From: Candidatus Saccharibacteria bacterium CG_4_10_14_0_2_um_filter_52_9
GTDB taxonomy: Bacteria > Actinomycetota > Acidimicrobiia > Acidimicrobiales > RAAP-2
NCBI GenBank assembly: GCA_903970515.1
Contig: CAJCJA010000032.1
Location: 1 to 48,288 of the forward strand
DNA length: 48,288 nucleotides
Direction of reading: 5' to 3'
Shown piece by piece: positions 18,809 through 27,575 of this stretch (the stretch's first letter is position 1; every line of letters begins with the position of its first letter). The translations under genes were made by a program, and so were the position numbers. The notes beneath the pieces were generated by a model, which searched no databases, was not told the origin of the DNA, and was given only the letters and a program-made list of their open reading frames with translations.

Positions 18809-19456
18809 ATGGTTCTCAAAAGTGTGGAAAATCGCCTCGAGCGGCTCTTCGAGAAGACGTTTTCGCGACCCTTCAAGAATGCGCTGCAGCCAGTCGAAAT
18901 AGGTACGCGGATCGTGCGCGAGGTTGACTTGACGCGACGTCTCTCCAATCAAGGACCCATTTCGCCAAACCATGTGCGGGTGTGGCTCGGGCCGGCAGAT
19001 GCGCAGCGATTTGACGGTTTTCAAAAGGCGCTCGTCGCCGAACTCGAGGAGACGGTTCGTCAGCACGCCGTGAGTGAGGGCTACAGCTTCGTAGGGCCCG
19101 TCGCCGTTGAGATCTACATCGACGACGCACTCAAGGTCGGTGACCTGGCCGTGAAGACGGAGTTCGTCGCGGGCGACGCGCAGCCCCGACTGCTCGCGAA
19201 TGATGGGAGAACTTTTGCGATTGGCGATCAACCTTTGATCATCGGGCGTAGTCCCGACGTCGCGGTCGTCATCAATGATTTCAACGTCTCGCGTCACCAC
19301 GCCGAAGTGTGGCGCACCAGCGAGGGTGTTGCCATACGCGACCTTCAGTCGACGAACGGCACGTTCGTGAATGGACACCGAATCACGGCAGTGTCGTTGT
19401 CGCCACGCGACGACGTCACGGTGGGACCACTCCATTTTCGAATTGAGTTGGCTTGA
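18809..19456 (+). CDS. fhaA: FhaA-like protein (DUF3662 and FHA domains)
   Basis: A 215-residue protein with the two parts of actinobacterial FhaA: an N-terminal DUF3662 domain (about 1-115, starting VLKSVENRLERLFEKTFSRPF) and a C-terminal FHA domain (about 130-215) with the phosphothreonine-binding signature GRSPDVAV, SRHHAEV and STNGTFVNG. FHA domains read Thr phosphorylation by kinases such as PknB. The linker between the domains is much shorter than in mycobacterial FhaA, which has a long disordered middle. It heads the fhaA-fhaB-pstP-pbpA-pknB operon, linking kinase signalling with peptidoglycan synthesis. Confidence 0.9.
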   Translation: MVLKSVENRLERLFEKTFSRPFKNALQPVEIGTRIVREVDLTRRLSNQGPISPNHVRVWLGPADAQRFDGFQKALVAELEETVRQHAVSEGYSFVGPVAVEIYIDDALKVGDLAVKTEFVAGDAQPRLLANDGRTFAIGDQPLIIGRSPDVAVVINDFNVSRHHAEVWRTSEGVAIRDLQSTNGTFVNGHRITAVSLSPRDDVTVGPLHFRIELA

Positions 19457-19905
19457 GTCACCTCGTAGCGTCGACGAACTACGCAGCAGTGGTTCGTCCA
19501 CTGCAGATCCTGGTGATGGTCGTTGCACTGATTTTTCTCGCCTGGGTACTTCGTGTTGCCTCCGTCCAAGCCCGTCCCGCCGATAATGGAAACGTTGCTC
19601 GCCGTCGCCGCAGTGGACATCTCTCGCTTGAATTCATCGAACCCGAAGAGCGAGGAGGCGAACGCATCGAAGTGTCCTCGCCAATCACCTTGGGTCGAAG
19701 TGCGGAGTGTGACGTGAGTGTACAAGACACCTATATATCGTCGCGCCACGCCCGATTGACGAATGACAACGGCGAATTGTCCATTGAGGACCTCGGGTCC
19801 ACCAACGGCACTTACGTCAACCAAGAACTCGTCAAGGGACGAATGCAGCTCGATCGAGGTGACATCGTGCAGGTTGGCGGAGTGATCTTCGAGGTGGTTC
19901 GTTGA
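19453..19905 (+). CDS. fhaB: Membrane-anchored FHA domain protein FhaB/FipA-like
   Basis: A 150-residue protein with one N-terminal membrane segment (about residues 15-36, RPLQILVMVVALIFLAWVLR) and a C-terminal FHA domain (about 75-150) with LGRSAECDVSV, SSRHARL and STNGTYVNQ. The mycobacterial counterpart FipA/FhaB is a PknB-pathway protein that works with FtsZ/FtsQ in division. The start is a TTG in a TTGA overlap with the fhaA stop, so the two are translationally coupled. Confidence 0.88.
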   Translation: MSHLVASTNYAAVVRPLQILVMVVALIFLAWVLRVASVQARPADNGNVARRRRSGHLSLEFIEPEERGGERIEVSSPITLGRSAECDVSVQDTYISSRHARLTNDNGELSIEDLGSTNGTYVNQELVKGRMQLDRGDIVQVGGVIFEVVR

Positions 19906-21104
19906 CGCGCTGGCGTTACGCCGCTGCGACTGATACGGGACTCGTTCGAGGAACGAATCAGGACGCGATTTTCGTCGACAGTTCGTTGGCCATCGTCGCG
20001 GACGGTATGGGAGGCCACGCCGCTGGCGAAGTGGCATCCGCGATGACCGTCGACCGCGTGTACGAGGGTTTTGTTGAGGACCAGTCGATCGAGGGACTGC
20101 ACCGAGCCATAGAGGTCGCCAATAGCGACGTCTTGCAAGAGGCGCGCGACGATCCAAATCACTTTGGTATGGGCACGACCGCCATGGTCGTTGGTCTTAC
20201 CAGGGATAGCACGGGCGTCACGTCACCCACGATGTTCCACGTGGGTGATTCGAGGTTGTACCAACTGCGCGACGGCGCACTTCGTCAACTCTCCGAGGAC
20301 CACAGCGTCGCTGAGGAATGGGTGCGAATGGGCCGGCTCACTCCCGACGAAGCACGCACGCATCCTCGGCGTCATCAGTTGACGAGGGGTGTGGGCGTCG
20401 AAGAGACCATCGACATCGACGTCATGTCCATCAACGCTCAGCCGGGAGATCGCTTGCTGCTCTGTAGTGACGGACTCTCCAATGAACTCAGTGCCGACAC
20501 GATCGTTCAATTGGCGAGTCCGCCCGCGTCCCTTGATGACGCCGTCGTCCAGCTCATTGAGGCGGCCAAGCAGTCCGGAGGGCGTGACAATATCTCGGCC
20601 ATTCTCTTAGAGTTCGATGAGGTCGATCTGGCGACGAGACCAATCAAGCGGACCTTAGGCACGACACCACCACCGGTCGCGGTGAGTTCGCGACCGACGT
20701 CGCATCGGGCAATGAGGAAGAGTCGATGGCTGAATTGGCGACTCGGCGTTGCGGCGAGTGCCACTCTCTTCGTGGTGGTCGCGTTCTTCTTGATCCTTCA
20801 CTGGTACGCCTATTCCACGTTCTATCTCGCGCCAGAGAATGGCGTCATTGGCGTCTATCAAGGTCAACCTTCAGGGGTGTTGTGGTACAAACCCGAACTC
20901 GTGGCTTCGACGAACTTCTCGTCGCATCAATTGCGACCGGCAGACGCAGCCTCCCTGAACGACACAATAAGTGAACCCTCACTCAATGCCGCGCTGAGCT
21001 ACGCGAGCTATCTGCACGCAGCGTGGCAAGCCAGTCAAAGTGTGGCGCCGACACCGACGACCACGACCACGCTCATCACAACGACGACCACGAAGAAGGG
21101 CTAG
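19902..21104 (+). CDS. pstP: PP2C-family protein Ser/Thr phosphatase PstP
   Basis: A 400-residue PPM/PP2C phosphatase. The catalytic domain (about 1-240) shows GLVRGTNQDAIFVD, VADGMGGHAAGEVAS, FHVGDSRLYQLRDG, LLLCSDGLSNEL and GGRDNISAILLEF, which carry the metal-binding aspartates. A membrane segment follows (about 287-309), then an extracellular part ending in a Thr-rich tail. PstP reverses PknA/PknB phosphorylation. The TTG start lies in a TTGA overlap with the fhaB stop. In mycobacteria rodA follows pstP; here pbpA follows directly. Confidence 0.92.
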   Translation: MTRWRYAAATDTGLVRGTNQDAIFVDSSLAIVADGMGGHAAGEVASAMTVDRVYEGFVEDQSIEGLHRAIEVANSDVLQEARDDPNHFGMGTTAMVVGLTRDSTGVTSPTMFHVGDSRLYQLRDGALRQLSEDHSVAEEWVRMGRLTPDEARTHPRRHQLTRGVGVEETIDIDVMSINAQPGDRLLLCSDGLSNELSADTIVQLASPPASLDDAVVQLIEAAKQSGGRDNISAILLEFDEVDLATRPIKRTLGTTPPPVAVSSRPTSHRAMRKSRWLNWRLGVAASATLFVVVAFFLILHWYAYSTFYLAPENGVIGVYQGQPSGVLWYKPELVASTNFSSHQLRPADAASLNDTISEPSLNAALSYASYLHAAWQASQSVAPTPTTTTTLITTTTTKKG

Positions 21105-21107
21105 TTC

Positions 21108-22637
21108 GTGTCAAGGCGCTTAAGCATCCTCGCGACGATTATCCTGCTGCTCTTCGTAGTCGCGGCGGCGCAAGCCGCGAACATCCAATTCTTTCGTGCG
21201 CCCGCCCTGGATAAGTCCGTGCTGAACCCGCGAGTCAACGAAGCGTCGACCGAGTACCCGAGGGGCGAGATTGTTGCCGGCGACGGCACAATTCTCGCGC
21301 AATCGGTTCCCACGAACAATGCGACGTATCCGTACAAGCGCATTTATCCCTTGGGCGATTTGACGGCGGGGATCATCGGTTTTTCGTCGCCCTATACCCA
21401 AGAGTGGGGACTCGAAGCCGAATACAACAACTACCTCACGGCGCACGCCCAACCCGCGGAAAGTTTTGAACAACTACTTTCGCCCACCAGCGCGGCAGAT
21501 ACGGTGACGTTAACCGTTGAGCCGGCGCTGCAAAAAGTCGCGCAAAACGCCATGGGAGGTCAGGATGGCGCCGCCGTCGTCCTTGATCCGCGCACCGGTG
21601 CCGTGCTCGCGATGTACTCGAATCCCACCTACAGCCCGACACCACTGACTTCGTTGGATCCGAACATCGTCGCCGCCGCGTACAAGAAGATCACGACACC
21701 CGACGCGCACGGCTTTCCTCCGCTCGGACTGGTCGCCACCCAGCAGACGTTTCCTCCTGGTTCCACCTTCAAGGTAATAACGACGACCGCGGCGGTCGTA
21801 GGGAACCCCGCGCTCTTGACCAAGGCCTATCCCGTCAAGGCCTTCACGCGACTCCCTCACTCGAACAAACTGTTGTTCAATGACGGGGGTCAACCCTGTG
21901 GCGGGACGGTCGCTGTCATGTTGCCCGCATCGTGTGACCCCGGGTACGCGCTGCTGGGTTTGGATCTAGGGGCGAACCTGATGTCGGCGACCGCGGATTC
22001 CTTTGGCTACGACCAACTTCCACCGCTGGACTTTCCAAACGTCGTGCCGAGTTACTTTCCCACCGCGGCATCCTTTGCCGCTAACTTGCCCGGGCTCGCC
22101 TACTCATCGATTGGGCAAGAGAACGTTCGCGCAACTGCGCTGCAACAGGCGCTCGTCGCGGCGGGCGTCGCTAACGGCGGTGAGATCATGACGCCACACT
22201 TCTTGTCCACCATCACGTCGCCTGACGGCACGGTCGTCAAGCGTTATCAGAATTCGGTGTGGTTATCGCCGATGAATTCCAATCAAGCCGAGCAGATAGT
22301 GCCTCTCATGGAGAACGTCGTGCGCTACGGCACCGCCGCGGGTATCTTCCCGTCGGACCTCGACGTGGCCGCCAAGACGGGTACGGCCCAGACGGGTAAC
22401 AGTTTGAAGAACACCGACGACTGGATGATCGCGTTTGCGCCGGCGACTGATCCTACGGTGGCGATCGCCGTCGTCATGCCGTTCCAAGCGGAGTCAGCGT
22501 TTGGTGCGACCGTGGCGGGACCCATCGTGAAGTGTCTGGTTGAGGGCACACTCGCGCTCCAAGCCGGTCTGCCGGTGTCAGGAACCTCGACGACGTGTCC
22601 AAGTTCCCCCACGGCTGCCGCAGGGTCAAAAGCGTAG
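21108..22637 (+). CDS. pbpA: Class B penicillin-binding protein PbpA
   Basis: A 509-residue D,D-transpeptidase with an N-terminal membrane anchor (residues 5-24). The penicillin-binding signatures are S219-T-F-K222 (in FPPGSTFK), a Ser-Ile-Gly version of the second motif in YSSIGQENV (333-337), and K423-T-G-T in AAKTGTAQTG. An extracellular N-terminal domain with RGEIVAGDGTILAQ precedes them. It cross-links peptidoglycan at the division or growth site and is a typical PknB-regulated partner. The GTG at 21108 is three bases after pstP. The usual glycosyltransferase partner RodA/FtsW is not encoded beside it. Confidence 0.92.
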   Translation: MSRRLSILATIILLLFVVAAAQAANIQFFRAPALDKSVLNPRVNEASTEYPRGEIVAGDGTILAQSVPTNNATYPYKRIYPLGDLTAGIIGFSSPYTQEWGLEAEYNNYLTAHAQPAESFEQLLSPTSAADTVTLTVEPALQKVAQNAMGGQDGAAVVLDPRTGAVLAMYSNPTYSPTPLTSLDPNIVAAAYKKITTPDAHGFPPLGLVATQQTFPPGSTFKVITTTAAVVGNPALLTKAYPVKAFTRLPHSNKLLFNDGGQPCGGTVAVMLPASCDPGYALLGLDLGANLMSATADSFGYDQLPPLDFPNVVPSYFPTAASFAANLPGLAYSSIGQENVRATALQQALVAAGVANGGEIMTPHFLSTITSPDGTVVKRYQNSVWLSPMNSNQAEQIVPLMENVVRYGTAAGIFPSDLDVAAKTGTAQTGNSLKNTDDWMIAFAPATDPTVAIAVVMPFQAESAFGATVAGPIVKCLVEGTLALQAGLPVSGTSTTCPSSPTAAAGSKA

Positions 22638-22650
22638 GCTGTTGAACGAT

Positions 22651-24564
22651 ATGGAGCCAGTCGACGACCCGCGGATTTATTCGAACCGGTACCAGGTCAC
22701 ACACCTCATCGCACGGGGCGGCATGGCGCTCGTGTACCGAGCGCAAGACTTGCTTCTCAATCGACCGGTCGCACTAAAGATTCTCTATCCCGAATTGAGT
22801 TCTGATCCACTCTTCGTCGAGCGTTTTCGACGCGAAGCTCAGGCCGCGGCGAATCTCTCGCACCCGAACATCGTGCCGGTATTTGACTGGGGTGAGGACG
22901 ACGGTGCGTACTTCATCGTGATGGAACTCGTGGACGGCACTTCACTCGCCGAGACGTTGCGAAGTTCGCGCCAACTCACGCCTACCAATTCGGCGCAGAT
23001 CGTGGCACAGGTTGCGGCGGCCCTTGGCTACGCGCACCGAAACGGAGTGGTGCACCGCGACGTGAAACCCGGCAACATACTGCTCACGAGCGACGGACAA
23101 GTGAAGGTGACCGACTTTGGTATCGCGCAGGCGGTATCCAGCGAGGATCATCTGGCCGAAGAAGGCTCGGTCATGGGAACGGCGACCTATTTTTCGCCCG
23201 AACAAGCCGAAGGTGCCGCCGTCGATGGACGAAGTGACGTCTACTCACTCGGCGTGGTCCTCTACGAGATGCTCGCGGGACGCCCGCCGTATGTTGGCGA
23301 CTCACCCGTCGAGGTGTCGAGCCAGCACGTCCACGGTTCGGTGCCGGCTCCTAGTGAGTTCAACAACCGAATTCCGAGGGACCTTGAAGCAATCGTCTTG
23401 GAGGCACTCGCCAAGTCGCCTTCACAGCGGTACCAATCGGCCGATGAGTTTCGAGCAGACCTGATTCGATTCACCGAGGGCCAACCGGTCCAGGCCGCTG
23501 GTTACGACGGCGCGTTCTTTGGCGCCGACGCGACGCGCGCGGTAGCCATGGTCTCACCGGGTGAGCGCACAATGGCGGTGCCAGTGATGGCCGGACCCCG
23601 CACCGACATTCGTCGTCGTCGACAGAGCAACACGACCGGCATCATCGCCGCGGTCATCATCGTGCTCCTCGCCATTGGCCTTCTCGGTTACTTCCTCGCG
23701 ACCAAGTCGAGCGGCGTGACTTCAATGCCGTACGTCGTGGGCGAGAACGTGACCTCGGTCACACAAACGCTGCACAACGACGGACTTACCCTCGGGGCGA
23801 TTTCGCAGGTTGCCTCGTCGAAAGCCAAGGGAACGGTCATCGCGACGATCCCGGCGGCGGGCAAGAAGGTAAGCAAGGGTGAAGCAATCTTCTTGAAGGT
23901 CTCAATGGGCGTGAGCTCGACGCCCGTCACGATCCCCAACGTCGTGGGTATGACGTTGAGTAACGCCGAGAGCATTCTCGCGGCCGACGGACTCAACTAC
24001 ACGCCTCAATTCACGACTACGCCGCCCGCGAATTCGGTGCCCAATACGGTCCTCTCGCAAACACCTACGGGACCGAGTAAGGGCCGCACCGGAGAAAAGA
24101 TCACCATCGTCGTGCTATCACCGACTGCTCCCTTCTCCGTCCCTTCGGTCGCGGGCCAGACCCAAGAGCAAGCGACGACGACCCTCGTGCAAGATGACCT
24201 CAAGGTCAGTTCGACGACGGGCTCGGCGTGTTCGAACACCGTGGCGTCGGGACTCGTCGTGAGCACCATGCCCGCCGCCGCTGCGCAGGTGACGGCGGGT
24301 ACGTCGATAGAGCTCATCACGTCCAGTGGCGTGTGTCAGGTCGTCGTACCCAACGTCGTCAATCTCTCCCAAGGCGCCGCGACCTCACAACTCACCGCGC
24401 AGGGACTCATGTCCTCGGTGACGCCCGCGGACCCGACGCAGTGCTTGACGGCGGCGCCCGGCACGGTCGTCACGCAGAGCGACGATCCGGGATCGGAAGT
24501 CCCGTACAACTCGACCGTCGCATTAACGGTGTGCGAGACGACAACAACAACGACGCTCGGGTAG
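22651..24564 (+). CDS. pknB: PASTA-domain Ser/Thr protein kinase PknB
   Basis: A 637-residue receptor kinase. The kinase domain has the glycine loop IARGGMALVYRA, Lys43 in ALKIL, catalytic Asp137 in HRDVKPGN, DFG at 155-157 and SPEQAEG in the activation segment. A membrane segment spans about 339-360. Four extracellular PASTA repeats follow, each with a PxVxG-type start (MPYVVG, IPNVVG, VPSVAG, VPNVVN), then a Thr-rich end. PASTA domains sense muropeptides or lipid II. The ATG at 22651 follows pbpA by 13 bases; an upstream extension of the frame lies inside pbpA. Only one kinase is present here, where mycobacteria have pknA and pknB. Confidence 0.94.
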   Translation: MEPVDDPRIYSNRYQVTHLIARGGMALVYRAQDLLLNRPVALKILYPELSSDPLFVERFRREAQAAANLSHPNIVPVFDWGEDDGAYFIVMELVDGTSLAETLRSSRQLTPTNSAQIVAQVAAALGYAHRNGVVHRDVKPGNILLTSDGQVKVTDFGIAQAVSSEDHLAEEGSVMGTATYFSPEQAEGAAVDGRSDVYSLGVVLYEMLAGRPPYVGDSPVEVSSQHVHGSVPAPSEFNNRIPRDLEAIVLEALAKSPSQRYQSADEFRADLIRFTEGQPVQAAGYDGAFFGADATRAVAMVSPGERTMAVPVMAGPRTDIRRRRQSNTTGIIAAVIIVLLAIGLLGYFLATKSSGVTSMPYVVGENVTSVTQTLHNDGLTLGAISQVASSKAKGTVIATIPAAGKKVSKGEAIFLKVSMGVSSTPVTIPNVVGMTLSNAESILAADGLNYTPQFTTTPPANSVPNTVLSQTPTGPSKGRTGEKITIVVLSPTAPFSVPSVAGQTQEQATTTLVQDDLKVSSTTGSACSNTVASGLVVSTMPAAAAQVTAGTSIELITSSGVCQVVVPNVVNLSQGAATSQLTAQGLMSSVTPADPTQCLTAAPGTVVTQSDDPGSEVPYNSTVALTVCETTTTTTLG

Positions 24565-24593
24565 TTGAGTCGTGTTCGATAACATCGATACCT

Positions 24594-24869
24594 ATGGCAA
24601 AATCGGCGTCCAAGCAACGTAAGGCGAAGTCGGTCGGTCGTTACGTGGCGCCCGAAGTTCGCGGTCGTGTGACGAAGCGGCGTCCTGTTGGCGCTGACCA
24701 CAGTCCTCGTTGGTACGGCTGGCTGCTCATTGGACTCTTGATCTTTGGGATGTTGGTCATCACGCTCAATTACCTGGACGTACTGCCGGGCGCGACGTCG
24801 GCGTGGTACTTGGTCGTGGGTCTCGTCGCGATGTTCAGCGCGTTCTTCCTCGCCACTCGTTACCACTGA
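24594..24869 (+). CDS. crgA: Cell division protein CrgA
   Basis: A 91-residue protein of the CrgA family, unique to Actinomycetota. It has a basic cytoplasmic start (MAKSASKQRKAKSVGRY), then two membrane segments (about 40-61, WYGWLLIGLLIFGMLVI; and about 69-90) separated by a short LDVLPGATSAWY loop typical of CrgA. CrgA binds FtsZ and PBPs and coordinates septation. It lies 29 bases after pknB and ends at a strong terminator, so it closes this operon. In mycobacteria crgA lies near pknB too. Confidence 0.88.
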   Translation: MAKSASKQRKAKSVGRYVAPEVRGRVTKRRPVGADHSPRWYGWLLIGLLIFGMLVITLNYLDVLPGATSAWYLVVGLVAMFSAFFLATRYH

Positions 24870-24875
24870 GACAAA

Positions 24876-24901
24876 AGTCCCCGCGGCGCACCGCGGGGAC
24901 T
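24876..24901. terminator. Bidirectional hairpin terminator
   Basis: AGTCCCCGCGG (24876-24886), loop CGCA, CCGCGGGGACT (24891-24901) form a perfect 11-base stem between the convergent crgA and thiolase genes. An A-run (ACAAAA) lies on the left, giving a U-run for the leftward transcript. No long T-run follows on the right, so rightward termination may be weaker. Confidence 0.8.
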
Positions 24902-24917
24902 CGTCAAGGGTTCGCGT

Positions 24918-26096
24918 CTAGTTGAGGCGCTCGATGATGGTCGCGTTGGCGAGTCCACCACCTTCGCACATGGTCAACAGACCGTAACGTCCGCCCGTTC
25001 GCTCAAGTTCGTTGAGCAGGGTGGCGCAAAGTTTCGCTCCCGAGGCACCCAGCGGGTGGCCCAGCGCGATTGCCCCACCGTTCACGTTCACTTTGGACAG
25101 ATCGGCCTTGAGTTCCTTTTGCCACGCGAGGACGACCGACGCAAAGGCTTCATTGATCTCAATCAAATCGATGTCCTCGAGCGTGAGGCCTGCGCGCTCG
25201 AGGACCTTCGTCGTCGCGGGGATGGGACCCGTGAGCATGGTGACGGGGTCGACGCCGGCGAGTGCGAACGAATGGAACTTGGCGCGCGGCGTGTAGCCCA
25301 ACTCGCGAGCTTTTTCCTCGCTCATAATCAGCACCGCCGACGCGCCGTCGGTGATCTGCGAGGAGTTGCCCGCGGTGACCTTGCCGCCTTCTTTGAATGC
25401 CGGCTTTAAGTTCGCGAGGGTTGCGACACTGGAGTCAGGACGGATTCCTTCGTCCTTCGTCACGAGTTCGTCGGTCGCGTGACCATTCTCGTCACGTACG
25501 TACACCGGGATGATCTCGCGATCGAATCGTCCTTCGGCCGTGGCGCGCGCCGCTCGCTGGTGGCTCTCCGCGGAGAACGCGTCGAGGTCCTCGCGCGAAA
25601 TCCCCCATTGGTCGGCGATCATCTCGGCGCCAATTCCCTGGTTCTTCAGACCACCCACCGGTTCGTAGCGTTCCATCACGCGTGGTCCGAATGGGAAGCC
25701 CGAGTCCTTGCCAATGGATGATCCCATGGCAACGCGGCTCATCACTTCGACACCCGCGGCGACGACGATGTCGTAGGCGCCGGACATGACACCTTGTGCG
25801 GCGAAGTGCAAGGCCTGCTGGGACGAGCCGCATTGGCGATCGATGGTCGTCGCGGGGACCGACTCTGGCCATCCGGCTGCGAGGACGGCGTTGCGTCCGA
25901 CGTTGAAGGCCTGCTCGCCGACCTGGCTGACGCAGCCCATGATGACGTCGTCGATCAACGACGGATCGAGATTATTGCGACTCGCGATGGCGCGCAGCGC
26001 CTCGGAAGCCAAATCGACCGCGTGCCAGTTACTAAATTTTCCGTTGCGCTTACCCCCCGGGGTGCGAACGGCATCCACAATGACCGCTGTTGGCAT
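24918..26096 (-). CDS. Acetyl-CoA C-acyltransferase (thiolase)
   Basis: A 392-residue thiolase. The nucleophilic cysteine lies in TIDRQCGSSQQAL, the active-site His in EINEAFASV and GHPLGASGAKL, and the second Cys in MCEGGGLANA. Thiolases either split 3-ketoacyl-CoA (beta-oxidation, steroid side chains) or condense two acetyl-CoA. The DRQCGSSQQ form and overall length fit actinobacterial degradative thiolases annotated as acetyl-CoA acetyltransferase; the direction is inferred, not shown. The ATG at 26096 starts the typical MPTAVIVDAVRTPGG. It is divergent from a hotdog-fold gene. Confidence 0.93.
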   Translation of the reverse strand: MPTAVIVDAVRTPGGKRNGKFSNWHAVDLASEALRAIASRNNLDPSLIDDVIMGCVSQVGEQAFNVGRNAVLAAGWPESVPATTIDRQCGSSQQALHFAAQGVMSGAYDIVVAAGVEVMSRVAMGSSIGKDSGFPFGPRVMERYEPVGGLKNQGIGAEMIADQWGISREDLDAFSAESHQRAARATAEGRFDREIIPVYVRDENGHATDELVTKDEGIRPDSSVATLANLKPAFKEGGKVTAGNSSQITDGASAVLIMSEEKARELGYTPRAKFHSFALAGVDPVTMLTGPIPATTKVLERAGLTLEDIDLIEINEAFASVVLAWQKELKADLSKVNVNGGAIALGHPLGASGAKLCATLLNELERTGGRYGLLTMCEGGGLANATIIERLN

Positions 26097-26172
26097 TGTC
26101 TACCCTTTCGTACGACGTGGGAAAACCCCACCGCGCGAATCCTAGACGCGACTTCGCACTATCGTCACGGGC

Positions 26173-26613
26173 GTGGTGCACGAGACAAAGAACATGGATC
26201 GTTGGCTTGGTGATGGTGGCATGGCGATCATTAGCGGCGTCGGGGGTTCCTTTGACGCGTACGGGGTCGACGGCGAAGATCTGGGCTGGGTGAGTGGGGT
26301 CTTCGCCCCTCTCGATCTGGCGTGTAACCCGCACGGGGCGGTGCAGGCGGGTGTGCATTCGGTACTGCTCGACGCCGCGATGAACTTTGCCATCAACGCC
26401 GCGCTTCGAGGCAAGGATCGCACCAAGGCAACGATTGAGATGACGACCGAGTTGATGAGACCCGCGCTTCGAGGTGAGCAGTACCACGTGCGAGGCGACG
26501 TCGTTCGCTTGACGCGCCAGATTGCGTACGCCGAAGCGAGTGTCACGAACGCGAAGGGTGAATTGGTCAGTCGCGCGACGGGCACGTTCCTCGTGCACCG
26601 CGCGTCGAACTAG
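26173..26613 (+). CDS. Hotdog-fold PaaI-type thioesterase
   Basis: A 146-residue hotdog-fold protein of the PaaI group. The core NPHGAVQAGVHSVLLDAAMNFAI matches the catalytic helix region (family HGG here is HGA), followed by strands with KATIEMTTELMRPAL and HVRGDVVRLTRQIAYAEASV. It probably hydrolyses acyl- or aryl-CoA esters. The start could be the GTG at 26173 or the ATG at 26194; no strong ribosome-binding site decides. It overlaps the end of the convergent pirin gene by four bases. Confidence 0.8.
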   Translation: MVHETKNMDRWLGDGGMAIISGVGGSFDAYGVDGEDLGWVSGVFAPLDLACNPHGAVQAGVHSVLLDAAMNFAINAALRGKDRTKATIEMTTELMRPALRGEQYHVRGDVVRLTRQIAYAEASVTNAKGELVSRATGTFLVHRASN

Positions 26614-27566
26614 ATGTGATCGGCCGGTATTTGGCCGAGCCGGCCAGCCTCGTAATCGTCGAAGGCCTGCTGCAGTTCGGCGCGGGTATTCATGACGAAG
26701 GGACCGTAGGCGGCCACGGGCTCGCGAATGGGTTCGCCACCAAGGATGAGAACCTCGAAGGCGTTGGTACGAGAGTCCTGGGACTCACTCGCCGAAAGCA
26801 CCAACGTCTCGCCATCGATGTGCACCGCCAATTGGCCTTCGCCGATCTCGAGACGATCGAGACCCACGCTGCCTCTTCCCGCGAGGACGTAACTCAAAGC
26901 GTTGTACGTTGGGTTCCAGGGAAGGCTCAAGGTCCCACCGGGCATCAGGGTCACGTGCAACACCGTGATGGGCGTGTGCGTCGAACCGGGTCCGTTGACG
27001 TCGCCCAGTGAGCCGGCGATAACGCGAATAATCGCGTCGCCGTTTTCATTGGTGAGCAGCGTCACTGCGGACGCCCCAATGTCTTGGTAGCGGGGATTCG
27101 TCATCTTCAACTTCGACGGCAGGTTCACCCACAATTGGATGCCGTGGAACAGTCCACCTGAATCAATGAGCGCGTCCGGTGGTCGTTCGATGTGCAAGAT
27201 ACCCGCACCCGCGGTCATCCACTGGGTGGCCCCGTTTTGAATGACGCCACCGCCACCAATGGAGTCCTGGTGAAGGAATGTACCTTCCATCATGTAGGTG
27301 ACTGTTTCGAAACCGCGGTGTGGATGCCAGGGCGTACCTTTGGGCTCACCGGGTCCGTAATCAACTTCGCCCATCTGGTCCATAAGGATGAAGGGGTCGA
27401 GGTCGACGACGTCGACGCCCGCGAAGGCTCGCCGCACCGGGAATCCTTCGCCCTCTAATCCGCGCGGCGCACTGGTGATCGATTTGATCCGACGCACCCG
27501 GTCCGTGGGCTTCGGTGTGGTGATCTTGGGGAGCTCTAAGGGATTGTCAACACTGACGGCAGGCAT
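26610..27566 (-). CDS. Pirin family protein
   Basis: A 318-residue bicupin. The metal site is seen in WHPHRGFETVTYMMEG and GILHIERP, with His-x-His and a His-x-Glu pair, the pirin pattern, and the GGGGVIQNGATQWMTAGAG segment links them. A C-terminal pirin domain (about 190-290) follows with EGQLAVHIDGETLVL and VLILGGEPIREPVAAYGPFVMNT. Some pirins are quercetin dioxygenases, others regulators; the role here is not predictable. It is convergent with the hotdog gene and starts nine bases after the stop of the DUF347 gene upstream on the same strand. Confidence 0.9.
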   Translation of the reverse strand: MPAVSVDNPLELPKITTPKPTDRVRRIKSITSAPRGLEGEGFPVRRAFAGVDVVDLDPFILMDQMGEVDYGPGEPKGTPWHPHRGFETVTYMMEGTFLHQDSIGGGGVIQNGATQWMTAGAGILHIERPPDALIDSGGLFHGIQLWVNLPSKLKMTNPRYQDIGASAVTLLTNENGDAIIRVIAGSLGDVNGPGSTHTPITVLHVTLMPGGTLSLPWNPTYNALSYVLAGRGSVGLDRLEIGEGQLAVHIDGETLVLSASESQDSRTNAFEVLILGGEPIREPVAAYGPFVMNTRAELQQAFDDYEAGRLGQIPADHI

Positions 27567-27575
27567 GACACCAGC

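Noticed and set aside
18464-19528. 354-codon minus-strand frame running through tRNA-Leu and opposite fhaA
   Set aside because: It reads through a tRNA and antisense to a conserved FHA protein; the part over the tRNA has the usual look of a translated tRNA gene.
24228-24593. Upstream extension of crgA into pknB
   Set aside because: Out-of-frame reading of the PASTA repeats; the ATG at 24594 gives a full-length CrgA.
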